Part shown: one piece after another, positions 1 to 12,800 of the stretch
How positions within the stretch are numbered: the stretch's first letter is position 1
How the letters are laid out: every line of letters begins with the position of its first letter
Source of the DNA: Oscheius dolichura
Taxonomy: Eukaryota > Nematoda > Chromadorea > Rhabditida > Rhabditidae
Length of the DNA: 64,000 nucleotides
Direction of reading: 5' to 3'
Assembly: GCA_932521035.1 (NCBI GenBank)
Contig: OW051497.1
Span: forward strand, 4,464,001 to 4,528,000
Notes under the pieces: generated by a model
The model's input: only the letters and a program-made list of their open reading frames with translations
What the model was told of the DNA's origin: nothing
The model's database searches: none
Made by a program: the position numbers and the translations under genes

Positions 1-1
1 A

Positions 2-1135
2 GTTAAGGAAAACATAAAGAGTTTTCAGATAGAGCAAAATTTAAAGAACAATTATTCTCATGATAAAATTGACCTGACTGAGGAAATAGAACGCCTGCAA
101 CGAGAGGTGTTTTCCGCGAGACTGGAGAGCAAAGAACTCAAAGCCGAGAAATTAGAACTCCAAAAAGACTGTAAACTATTCAGACAACAGATAGCGAAGT
201 TTGAGGTGAGTTCAGTCGGACCTCGTGTCAACAGAGTTGTTCAGGTCGAGAAATTGCAGAATGAGACTGGGACGGGATTATCATTATTATCCATATCAAA
301 GGGCAGCCGATCATCTCATGACGAGGATCTAGGAAAATATGAGAAGTTATATTCAGAGGTGGGTAGCCGTTTCCAACGAAAAGAGAAATCAATTCAGTAT
401 AAACAAATGGAATCTGATCTACACACTGTCCTCGGGGTCAAAGAGGAATTGGTCAAGGAGAGGGAGAATCTTGTGGCAAAGGTTGAAAGGTTAAGTTCGG
501 AGATGAGTTTCTTGCTGAACGGGGATAATCGGCGGGTCAGTGGCACATGCATACACAGTATGAATGCGCTTCAGGTCACAGAGGATTTGGACACGCTTCT
601 AGCCGAAAATCGGTTTCTAAAAGCACAGCTAAGTACCGCTCATGAGGAGTCAGAGTCTATTAAATCCACTCTAGTCAAATATCGGTCCATGGCGGAATCC
701 TTGCCTCAAAATGTGAGCGTGTCATTAGACAATGTTATCCAGTTGCAGGCGATGAGCTCCCTGTCAAGAACAGATAGTGCTCAGAATAATTTAGAAGGAA
801 AGAACAGTGTAGCCGTGGTCAATATGAAGCAGAGTAAGCTGGCTATATGCTATTGCTGACATTTTATTTTTAGTTAGAGAGTTATTGACATCCCAGGCGA
901 TTGACCTAGACGATTCTGATCTCCGAGCGATCACTACTATTCTCCTTGATGTTTGTAACGATAAACAAATGGCTATCACTCATCTACGGAGAGCTAACAA
1001 GTGAGTAACTGCCTCGCCCTTAAACTATAGCCTTTTAGAGTCCTTGGTACCCGGTTGCACGAGGTTGAAGGCAATTTAACCGTACTCGAAACAAAATTAA
1101 GAAATACAAGTCCTAAAAGATTTGAAGAAGAATAA
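2..1135 (+). CDS. Coiled-coil protein, CCDC149-like (5' partial)
   Basis: An open frame enters from the left edge, so the true start is outside the window. Exons run 2-833, 874-1000 and 1039-1135, with two short introns (40 and 38 nt). The product is rich in Glu, Lys, Leu and Gln in a heptad-like pattern for its first 200 residues, so it is a long coiled coil with no membrane segment. The C-terminal exons read SQAIDLDDSDLRAITTILLD, then AITHLRRANKVLGTRLHEVE. This resembles the C-terminal part of animal CCDC149 proteins as I remember them, where a similar segment precedes a closing coiled coil. No enzymatic motif is visible and the cellular role is unknown. It is convergent with the Kazal gene, with about 50 bp between the two ends. 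The family assignment is moderate; the coding assignment is strong because both introns restore frame. Confidence 0.6.
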
Positions 1136-1184
1136 TTAAAAAACGAACAGAATAAATGATTTATGTACCGTATCTTTGGTGAGA

Positions 1185-4100
1185 TCAGAAAATAGTCATT
1201 TTGGTTCGTTGCACCAATCGCCGAATTCGCCTTTCTGTACAAGGTGTTTCCAACAATAAGCCGGACCTCCTGCAAGAGATATAAACACGAAGAGAATGGG
1301 GCAAACCTTCTTGAGAGTTCACAAGCTCTCTTTTGAAATCGACACTTATTTTCATAAATAGCGCCATGTTGGTCGCAAACAGGCTCCCACTCTTCTCCAC
1401 AATTGTTGGAACAGCAACTTCCTGGAAGGAAACCACTACGTTGAGGAACCCAATTCTCCAACAAAATGAAGGACGTAAATCTAACCGTTATAATCAAACT
1501 GTATCAAGCTGTGAGGGTGGATCTTGTTGTGGATGCACTGTGTGTTTTGGAAGTGGCACATTGAAGCATGGGTACCTCCACGATTGTCACAAACAGAAGA
1601 TCCTCCTTTATGACACGCTTCGATGGAACAGCATTCACCTGGAATAAGTGTTTCTTCTAGACAGAGAAGTGCGGTACCTTTATGAACGACAGATATGGAT
1701 TTCTTGGCTGTTTTCTCAACTAGACATTGTTTCAATTCAAACTGACACAGACTAGCGTGGGTCTGTCCAAAGCTGTCACAAACTGTTCCTGTGGAAGAGA
1801 TTTTTGCCAAAACGGTATCATGAAAACTCACCAGAACTTTGGCATTCACCGTTTCGCAGCACACAACATTCTCCGGAATAAGCTAAAGATAGAGTCAGCC
1901 CCCTTCTTTCTGAATCGCATTGGGCTATTCTAAAATATGATAAGTACAAAAAGAGAGTGAGCTGACCGAAAGCGGCATAGATTTTCGTGTGTCACGTTTC
2001 CATCACAAACTGGAACGTAGTCATTTTCACACGGCTGATTGCAACATTGCCCCTAAACAGTAAATGTCAATTCATCTATTGATAATATTTTACCTCGTAT
2101 TGTATGGAAATGTTGGAGTATCCTTTTTTCGACTGTACACATTGCGCCTGTCGAAAGGCGCACGTGTTAGCATGGGTTGTTCCATCAGAATCGCATACGG
2201 GGGCAAAGTTAAAATCACATTTAAGGTCTGGACAGCATTCACCTAAATTATAAGATTTTCTTCCTAACGTATTTACACGTATTTCTATAAATTGATTAGG
2301 ACTGTCTCTTTGCAAGAATATACAAATATTCAGAACATGGCACCCAAGATTCTGGGATAGCAGAACATGTAGAACACTTGACATTTTTTTGGAATAATAA
2401 GCAAAAGAAGTAAAGATTGCATTATTTTGTAACAACGCGAGTAGTTTCGAAGCAACGCTGTATTGCGTCTACATGGATCAGGGTCGCTGTGAGACCCAGG
2501 GTCCTCTCTTTGTAGAAACGCTCAACGGATTACTTTTATAATTGTCCCACCATCGTAATCTTTTTGAATGTAAGTGCCGGTCGTGATATTCATATCCACA
2601 AAGCAGTTCTGTCGATCGATTTCACACATATTCACGTAGGTAATGCCTAGAAATGCGGGTGAATACCATTTTCGATCATGTACCATTCGTTCCACAAACT
2701 GGAGAATATTCCTTTGTACAAACCATCGAACAGACATTTGTGCACGCGTCAAATTTAGCAATTGTTAAATTCTTTCTCAAAGCTTTCTCAGCAATACATC
2801 TCTGTTGGCCAAATAGACACAAATTCTAACAGGAAACTAAGTAACCGGATTAAATAAGGGAATACCTGGTGGGTGACTCCCTCATTGTCGCATACTGGGT
2901 CAAAATTAGAAGAGCACTTGTTATTACAACATTCGCCGTTATATGACATCTCAACATTTTTTCTGAATAGAAATTCTTCCTAAGAGGAAATTTTCACTGA
3001 CCCTGACTTGCAATTCGATAGTTTCAATTGGCATATATTCGTGTACGTTATATCGTCTGTTCCACAAACAGGCGAGTATATGTTGTCGCAGATTTCGTTG
3101 CAAACCTCTGGGACACGCTGCATTTTGAAAGAAACTGCCATACCAATATTCGTTTCGTTGTTAATTTCTTCAAAATTAACCCCTTCATCTACAAGGAAGG
3201 CACCTTCGTCGTCCGTTGCAGCCGTCGTCCTACCATAAAGTAGATTGTAAACAAGGGCTGGCTCACTTGCATTCTCCCTTAAAGTCTACCTCCGTCGTCG
3301 GAACCAACAGCTTCTCATTCCTACAGTTTTCCAGGTCTAATTCACAATGATTCCTGTATGTTCTCCCATCTTTGCCACAAATCAGCTCTTCCGACTTATT
3401 CCGACAGAGATCCGTGCTGCCGCAACACTTACCTAGCTGAACATAATCAATGATGAAGAAATTGTGAAAAATTACATGTATTATTGTGAAGTTTAAAGCG
3501 GTGTTCTTGTCAGCGAAACAGCTAAGCATTTGATATTCACACAAGCTTCTGGTAGCATCTTCACTGTCGCAGACAAATGCACTGTCTGGTGCATCAGGAG
3601 GAGAAGCAGGACACGGAGACTGTAGGCATTCCGAACAGGAACCTGAATAATCTACATTGTCAGAAGCATAGGGTGTAGCATTACCGTAATACATAATTTC
3701 CAACGAGGCATCTTTGCACTTCTCCTTCAAGAAGAAACAGTCGTTTTGATAAGTGTTCAAATCAGAAGCGCATATTAGACGAGTGGTGTTTTCACAAGTT
3801 TCATTACATTTGGCCGTTATGCACCTCTCTTCTGCATCAACAGTCAGAAACTTATTGTTTCGTGCCGCTAAACATCTTGCGTAAGTAAACATACACAAAT
3901 TCCTGAAACGTCCTCTATAGTATATCATAGAAATCAACTACTCATGGTAAGTCCCATCCGAATCACAGACAGGCGAACTGCTGTCCTCAACACACATCGG
4001 CAGAGGACACTCGAATCGAGAATTAGCTAAATAGAAGCTTCTTTATTGTAGAATAGCTTTACCTGTGGAATTGTCCTTATCCTCCTCGAACTCTTCGAGG

Positions 4101-5830
4101 CTGCTTGTGTGATATTCTTTCTCTGTTATCTACATTGGAAATTAGTTAAGCATGGATAAAGACTGTACCAAGAGAGTACTGTTATCTCCATCACTAATCT
4201 GAATGCTTGCTTCGGTTTTCACTTCCAGTATTTCCTCTTGACTGTCGCACTCCTTAATAGACCTCAACATGGGTGCCTGCTTTCCACCCTGGAAAGGTGG
4301 CAGCCAGCGCATTCACACACCAACCTGTCGCATTTGGCAGTTCTGCTTTTGAAAAGAGCATAAGTTATGATGGGTTACGCCAGCTTCATCGCACACCGGT
4401 TTCCTCTCTTCGCTACATTTGTTTGGACATTTCTCTTTCTAAACTCTCATCGGAATGGCTTTTCATATATAATACCTCTAATGTGAATATGGGACTTTTT
4501 CTGTAACAGGGTCCGATGTGAACCAAAACTCGTTCTGTCTTATGATTTAATCTCTGAAAACAATTGAATCGAGATATGGCGCATAGCGAAGCGTGGGTCT
4601 GGAAAAAAACAGTTCTTCCGTGAAAATCCCGCATGAACCCACGTGATTCAGATTATCGCACACTGGAACGGGATCTTCGTCGACCGAAAAACAGCTTTTA
4701 CAAGACTGTGGCTCCTTCTTTGGAGAGCATTCTCCTTCATGAAGTAGCGCCACGGTGTTGCCATCCAGCCTATTCACCTGGCAGACAGCGTTACAATTCA
4801 GCCCAACTCACTTTACAAGCGTGAAATTTGAAAAGACAAAGGTTTTTATGCGTTTTATTGCTGTCGTCGCATACGGGATTCCAAGTTTTGTCGCAGTTCG
4901 CCGCGGAACACGGCTGGGTGATGTCGTAAAGCTGAATGATAGCGATATAAATGCTAGACGTAGTCCGCTAACTTTTAAAGGCGATATCTGACGTGGAAGC
5001 ATCTCTGCAGACGTATCCCTGAAAAATATAAGAATGACTGGAGAGAAGGGCTCTCCACCTCAAGGAGCTTGCATAAGAACCGTCCAATCCATCTTCCGCT
5101 ATATCCGAACTATTGCCTTCTGACTGGCTTATGTTCTCAGGTTCAGGAAAATGTTCAGTGATCTTATCCAATGGAGTCATGGAAGTATTGCACGCTGCGT
5201 ACCAGACTAACAGAAGTTCTGGCCGATTTGCGTTTCTTCTGAAGCAGTTTGCCTGTTCGAGTCTGAATATAATAGAGTGGAGTCTACGGGTATTGAAATT
5301 ACTGGCATTCCGACTCATGTGTGTTGCCCAGATGGTCACATACTTGGACCCCCGGAAAGGCGCATTTGTCTAGACAGTTCTCAGCCGAATGCTCCTCACT
5401 GACGCATTCTCCAAAGTGAACCTGAAAAGGAAGAAACTAACCAAGGATTAGTTACTTTAGACAATAAGATGTTCGCTGTCTTTCTTGCCAGACATCTTGC
5501 TCTACTAAAGAAGCAGTCGTTATGATGGGTTCGACCTGAACCCTTCAAAAACAATTTGATCCCGGGATACCAAAGTTATCGCAAACAGGGTATCGGTCGA
5601 GAGAACATGTCAGCTGGGCACAACAGGAACCATTGTGCGCTAATTGGATATCTGAAATTCTTGATTTAGGGAGTTTTTTCGACGCTTTTACCGGGATTTT
5701 TAGAAGCTGCACACTGCAGGTGACATATGCTGTTATATGAGAGAGCGTCACTTCCGCAGACCGGGTGGAATCTCTTCGGACAGTTGCAGTTTGCTTTAAT
5801 GGCGTTATTGTTTTTTCGAAACTATACGTT
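1185..5830 (-). CDS. Secreted multi-Kazal-domain protein (at least 18 modules)
   Basis: Read on the minus strand, short exons repeatedly encode Kazal-like modules of the pattern GxCC...C...PVCDxxGxTHxNxCxFxxxxC. I count at least 18, with cores near 5770, 5590, 5340, 4890, 4660, 4400, 3990, 3780, 3590, 3380, 3060, 2900, 2690, 2190, 2010, 1760, 1570 and 1390. Examples are PVCDSDGTTHANTC, PVCDDSNKTHKNLC, LICGKDGRTYRNHC and PVCGSDALSYNSIC. Kazal domains are small disulfide-rich folds that often inhibit serine proteases in canonical fashion. Here the usual Tyr after the central Gly-x-Thr is His in most modules, and the reactive-site loop varies from module to module. No other domain was seen. An acceptor at about 5822 precedes the first module, but I could not find the start codon or signal peptide upstream. 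The last exon after the final module is also uncertain. It may be a broad secreted protease inhibitor or an extracellular-matrix protein. Confidence 0.8.
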
Positions 5831-6868
5831 TGTGAAAAACGAACTTTCCAATTTACTCCGTCCAGGTCAAGAATTCTTTAACCTAATCTCATTAAAAAAG
5901 TACGGCCAAGAAGGTCGTTCGGCCTCTATTTTTGGAACGAGGAACCACCAAAGATTAGTAATTCCTGCTAACCAATTGTGTTCCCAAAAGATGTGAACGG
6001 CCATTTTAAAATTGTTTTTTTATGAAGTTCTTACTTGTAGCCGATACTAGATGTGATAGGAATGGAATGATGCATACTAGTTGTATCCTCATAGTAGACC
6101 ACACATAAGCAACGATAAGGCGGGCGACCTTTTATCAAAAAGAAAACTCTGAAAAGGGGAAATTACTCCGAAGAAAGAACGAACGCTGGCAGATAACGAC
6201 GTTTAAAAAAATGAAAGGCGGCTTCAGCGACTGGTAGTAAAAGAATATGCGCTACGATGCCCCACCCCTTCAACTCTTGCCCCCTCTAGTCTGAAGAACC
6301 AGCGTGTCAGTGGCCACTGCTGCAGCTTATCTGATTTGAACACTGGTTCCAAAACTTGGTGTTTGTCGCAATAAAAACTTTAGCTATTAAACCTGCCAAT
6401 TTTCTTTACGCCTTCCTAATCTGCGTACACTTAGCGGTTTTCACTTGTTAGCGGGCGTCGAATAAGGTATTTTAGATATTGAGAGGTTATTTCCTAGAGG
6501 AAAAGGTGTCGATGAAGAAAATATGACCAAGGTGGGAATCGAGAGATCACAACGAACTGGAAAACTCAATGATTTTTTCGGACATTTTTCAGTGAAGGCC
6601 GTATCGACAAAAGACTGCGGAATACAGGAAGGAAAAAACACAACTAAACTCCAAACTTCCCTGTTTGTTAGGGTAATTGCCCTCTTCTCTAACAGAAGGC
6701 CTTCTTCCAGAAGACATAAAAATTCCGAAGTTTAAATGACTGTTCCCCATTTAAATGTCGTCAATTCATTGGTTTCCACGGGCTCCCCGGCGACGCCTTC
6801 TTTTACGGTCTCATCCAGATATCCTTATCAGCTCGTAAAGTCAGTACTGTCTTCCAACTGCAGTCGGC
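5831..6868. other. Intergenic region between divergent Kazal and IRG-7-like genes
   Basis: I see no convincing gene in this stretch. It must hold the first exon and promoter of the Kazal gene and the promoter of the downstream plus-strand gene. It contains a 12-bp perfect palindrome AGAAGGCCTTCT at 6694-6705 and a CATTTAAATG palindrome near 6748. No obvious TATA box lies just before 6869. Open frames here are short and lack splice support. Confidence 0.5.
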
Positions 6869-9800
6869 ATGCGGGTGCTAGCGGTACTGCTCCTTCTGGG
6901 CAGCTTAGCTTTATCCTGCATATATGGTGAGAAAGTCTAATATGATAACCCCTTTTTTAGCCGAGCAGGTCATTTTCTCGGAAGAGACTCATTCCAACTA
7001 CTACGAGGATCTCAAAGAGGAGGTATCTCTCTCAAAACGGGTAAAACGGTCTGTCCTTGCTGCCATTGGAATCACCTCACAATGTGAACCCGGCTGGACT
7101 GGACAGTACTGCGAACATCGTGAGTTTTCTTCTTGGTCTAGATCATGTCATCTTCAGCAATCTGTGGTACCACACCACCGGCTCAACTGAGTCCTTCCAC
7201 CTATATGAATAGACTAATTGACCATCTGTACCTTCCCTCGGGATGCACTGGCAAATACTACGTCCCCGTAGACGGCGTCTCCGGAGGGCTGAACATTCAA
7301 GTCAACGCTGCTGGTATACCCTGGATCAACCTTACGGATGTCAACGGTGCGCTTTTTCAAGTAAACGAAAATGAAACCGCTTTAGGAAATCTTGTTGACG
7401 GTAGTGGCGGCTCACAAAACAGCTATGGTTACATGACGTACCCTACGTCTCTTGCTCCTGGCTCCTACCAGCTGACCATTGACAATGGAGGAATTCCAAC
7501 CACTGACTGCATCGTAACAATTGAAGTCAGTCATTTTCAATCACCCGCTGCAATCCGGATAGTCCGCGTCATTGCCCTGTTATCAGAGAAGCTGTAAAAT
7601 GACACAGCAATAGTAATGGCCAGCATGAAAAACTTCACAGGTCAACGTTTAAATTACTATATTCAAGATCTGGTCATGGCTAGCAATCCAAAATGGCTTT
7701 ACGATGTCTCCCCAAAGCGACGACACCCCTGCTCAAGAGTCCGCCTTCGCCAACACGCCTATGTACTTCCTCTCCCATGTTTTTAATGTTACAACACCTG
7801 GAAGTAGCTAGTCAAACAAACTCATATCCTTTTTCGAAATTTAGCCGTTGGAGGAGTCACTATTCGAAATCCAAGATCTCAAAATCCAGTCTACCGCGCA
7901 TTGTTGACGTCTCGGTATGGATGTAGCTACGAATGGTACGCGGGACAGTTCTCTTGCGAACTTGGTCAAACTTATCTGGCTCACGTAAGCCTGTATACCT
8001 ATCAGATATACTATGTTTTAGGTGGACGGAACCGACCAGACTGGAAACGCTTGGAGAAGGTCTCTTCAGTTCAGCTGTATGCAGCCTCTTACCACCACTA
8101 CACTGCCCACGACCACGCTCCCCTTCACCTGTTACAATGGAGGAAGCCTTCTCTATGCTGGCACTCCCGACGCCACATGCTTCTGCCCTGAACTGTTCAC
8201 GGGCAACCAATGCCAGCAGCCTGCTTGTATGAACGGAGGAACACTGGCTCCTAGCGGATTGATATGTGAATGCCCCGATGGCTACTGGGGAGACAACTGC
8301 GAGCATGGTTTGTAGCTCGTTTTTATCTTGCTATCTTCTTCTAGTAACTTGCGATCCCAACTTTGGTCCATACCTCACCGACGACAAATCTCTGGTTGTT
8401 GTGATTCGAAACGTTGCCTCCATGAACAAATACGCCAACGCCATTGTAGCTGCAGTTCAAGCCGAGGTAACCTGCATAGAGATCATAAAGGAGGTTCTAT
8501 TTAGATGGAAGATAATGACGCCCTGAAGGATGGAATCTACAACAGCTTTGTCCTGGTCCGCTACGGTGACGGAGACTACCTTACCAAGCAGTACCCAGCC
8601 TCTGGCTACCAAGCCTTCCTGAGCGACCTGGGCAGAGTGGCCATAGTCGACACCATTGGAAACTGTTCGGATGTCACCTTCGACAGCCTGTATTCCATCT
8701 TTGTTGACTACGTCTATGACAAGTCCCCTATCCTCCACTTCACCGACGCCGTTGCCAGCGATGTTGGAAACTGGAGAACTGTAACTGAAGCCAATTCGAG
8801 AAGAAATCTGCCGGTAACTATCGTAGTCTATATAATGGAAATGCCTCATAGATTTTCACTTTCTTCCTAGCTCAAAGCTCTTGCAACTTCGATCCCTTGA
8901 ACGAGGGATTCCGTGCTATCCAGAACGCCGGCCTGTTCAGTGGTGGTCTGACCTTCCAGCTGAGCAGTCCGTCTAACGACACTCTCAGACAGGTTAGTAT
9001 AACATTGACTAGACGAAATCAATTTTAGTTCATCCTTGGTGTCATGCGAGCCACGACGAAGAATCAAAACTTGGTGTACGCGAATGATCTTGACCGTTGT
9101 CTGCCAAACATCCAGCGCAGTTTTATGATTGACTCTTCTGCTGAGAATGTGATCATTGTCGCCACTGGAAGTATGTATTTATCAGTCTCAAAATATTGAC
9201 ATATTTAAGACAACCTCAACTTCAATCTCTGGGATCCTGACAATGACTCCAGAAACATCCTGCCTTTCTCCACCCCCGACACTCAAAACTACATTTGGGA
9301 AGTGACATCCCCCAAAACCGGGGAGTATCTCTTTGGAATCACCACGGCAAACTCACAAGATCCCTGCTCTATCAGGATCTACTCCCGGTCCAACTACGAC
9401 TTCTTCTTTGCCACGTCATTCGCTCCGTGGAATGACGCCATCGACACGGTCCCTGTTGTTGGTAGTTTCATTACCTTTACAGAGTCATATTTTCTATTCA
9501 GGAACACCTTTGGCTCTTGTTGGTCAGCTCAATGGCCTTTACAATGCCACAAGGGATCCTTACCGCCTGTTTGCCGAAATCACGGTAACTACGAATAGGA
9601 ACAAGGATAACAACTCTCCTGGAAAGCCCATGTACTACTCCAACGGTCAGCCTACACCCTGAAGTAGTACCTTTATTTTAGGTGTCTACCGTGACGAATG
9701 TGGGTACCACCTCTATTTTGGGGTTGCCGACTTCTGCGAATTTGACAGCCAGCCGTTCTATGCTACTGTCTTTGCCGACGATAACAATGGATTCACCATC

Positions 9801-12800
9801 CAGCGTACTGCAATCGGCTTCTGCTCTATCTTCAACACCACGACGCAACCTACTGGAACTTGTCTATATGGAGGTGTGATTGACCCAGTTACCAACAACA
9901 GCTGTATCTGTCAAGTCGGCTACACTGGCGATTTGTAAGTGACGAATATAATGAAAATCAGTTTTTTTAAAGCTGCCAGAGCGTTGTCTGCCAGAACGGT
10001 GGAACACCAGCCGGTTCATTCTGTCTATGTAACCCTGGCTCTTGGGGAACTTTCTGCGAACTGTGTATGTTATTTAAACAAGAATCGTAACGTGCGAACA
10101 TTTCAGACACCTGCCTTGAGCCTAATCCATTCCCAGACCAGACCTTCGACGGCCAGACAATGGTCTTCGTCGTTGCAGCCCGCCCCAGCATGCAGGATAC
10201 CTGGAACGTTCTGGCGTCCAACATTGCCGAATTCGTCAGAGATGTTCAGACTCATTCTCCAAATTGGATCAAGGCTTGGGTCTTGGTTACCGCAGCCGGC
10301 AACGGTATATTTCCCTATTAATGATCATCGCCAGATTTCAGACTATGACGCGGTTGTCAATGATCCTCACCCTCAAGCCTTCGTTGACAGTATCAGAGCG
10401 GTCGCTGCCAACTTGAGCGGATACTCTACCCCCGGAGCCGACGTATGCGTAATTTCAAAATCAAAACCAACCATTATAGGATTGTCAAGTCCAGCTAATG
10501 GCTGCTCTTAATTACGGCACTTACCTCTCTGAAAGAAGATCATCCATCTACCTCTTTTCTGATGCCGGAGCTCCTGACACACTTGACTACGGCACCATCT
10601 TTACCCGGGCTACTGAAAATCAACTAACTGTACCAAACAAAGTTTAGCAATATTTGAACGTATTCAGATCAACATTATTCAAACCGCAGCCCAGATTTGC
10701 ACGTCCGATGGAGTACTGCCCGACTACATACAAGACTTTGCCTTCATGACAAATGGCTTCTTCTATATGACACCCTCTGTCGGACAGGTAGTGCCAGTAG
10801 GTATACGTTCTATGCTCTTCAGATCCTTCCCTACATCACTACTATGTATAAATCTGGAATCACGGCTCAAATTGCTTCTCCTGATTGCTCCACTGTCCCT
10901 GCCTATCAGTACATCCCCGTCGATGGGTGGACCCAGTCCATGACTATCGGTTAGGGCGAACACTTGACATTTATCCTGATATTTAGCTGTTATTGGAGAG
11001 AACATCACCGATGTGGAAGTTTACCTACCCGACGGAACTCCAGCTAAAGATGCGAAATATGAAATTCAAATGATAAAAGAAGCCAATCTGTGGTTAATCC
11101 AATATATAGCTCGTAAGTACAACTGGGAAATAATTCTTCGAAAAATTTCAGCGTGTACTGTGGGTAGCGGTTGGGCAAACTACCAGCAAACCTGCATATT
11201 ACTTGGGGCAAATACTCTAGGCTGGTACGATGCTTCTTCATATTGCCATAATCTCAATCCTCCGGCTGCCTTAGCTGACGTTACCACGCAAGATAAAGAC
11301 GATTTCATTCACTGTAAGGAATAATGTTGCAATGTCATAATATGCTTAGTCCAAACACAAGGAGCAGAGAACTGGATTGGACTAATTCGCCATGGCAACA
11401 GTTGGACTTGGGACGTACCCGATGGAAATACTGCTCAACCTCTTGATGTATAATTGAGTTGTAATATAATCTTTGGGTTTTAAGCCCTCGTATACAAAAT
11501 GGTGCACTGATGGAACATGGCCAGATGCGAATACCACAAAGAACTGTGTCTACATGGACAACAGCGGATGTTGGAAGAACGATGTCTGCACTGTAAAGCG
11601 GTTCTTCGTTTGTCAAAATCACCGATATGGAATGGGTCTCTACCCCGGCGACCCCAATAACAGTAAACCAGGCAAAATGAACTATGATAATAAAAGTTCA
11701 GACATCGTTCCTCCCGGTAGATGGTCAGTCACAGTTTCTTCGGGAAGCGGTTCTTGCTATGCCCAAGTCCGATCACAGTCAGAGATACAAGTCTTCTATG
11801 GTTTCGTGAACGATCCACACAATGATTTCCCACAGCTCTTTGCTAATCAAGACTCGAGTAAGTTTTGATGAGAATTAGTGCTCAATTTATCCAGATACCA
11901 ACTACATCGTGGCTCTTCCAACGTATATCAACCAATGGCAAGCAGATGGATCTTACGCGTCCATGGAAGGCAACCTCAACTACGGTATCATTGGCGAAAA
12001 CTTCACTCTTACCAATCCCCTCACAATGGCCAACAGATGGTATGGACTACCTCATAATAAAAGCAACTATTTCCAGGGATTGCGGCTATTCATACGTTTC
12101 TCAACCATTTGCCTGCCCTTCACCTATTCCGGGACAAAACTTCTTCATGCAATTCTCAGGAATTGACCAATACGGTTATGCCTTCAACAGATTTGGTGTT
12201 TCGAACTGCTACCGATACGGTATACCTTAGCCAAATAGCTGTCACTTTATTTCTTAGTGACCCGGTGTACTAATGACGGATTCCTTGTTAACGGTGCTTG
12301 TGTTTGCCAACCCGGCTGGACAGGCAGTAGATGCCAGAACCCACTTTGCCAGAATGGCGGTATCGACGACGGAGGATCAATCTGCAAGTGCCCTCCAATG
12401 TTTGGAGGAACCTTCTGTGAACAACGTATGAGACACCTACTTCATATGAGGAGATCCCGATTTAGCATACTGTGAACCTCCGTATCCGGCCGCTTTTGGC
12501 GACAACAGTAGGACTCTGGCCATTATGCTCGAAACATCTTATGGAATGGGATCCACCATTTTTGTGATGCAGAAAAAGCTGAAGGCCGCTCTCGACAGCA
12601 TTAGGAATGACCCTACCACGTCCAACTGGTTCAACCAGTACATCCTCTATCCGTTCGATTCGAGTAATCAGGAACCGTTTTATTAATTCCAATTTTAGCC
12701 AGCAACAAGGCTTACTGGTACCCGCCGGTCTCTTCTATTAGCTCAGATGACATCGTGGATGCCGTCAAAAACATCACAGTGAACGCGTGCCCTGGCCCCA

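Noticed and set aside
8457-8849. 130-codon minus-strand frame
   Set aside because: Antisense shadow of the IRG-7-like gene.
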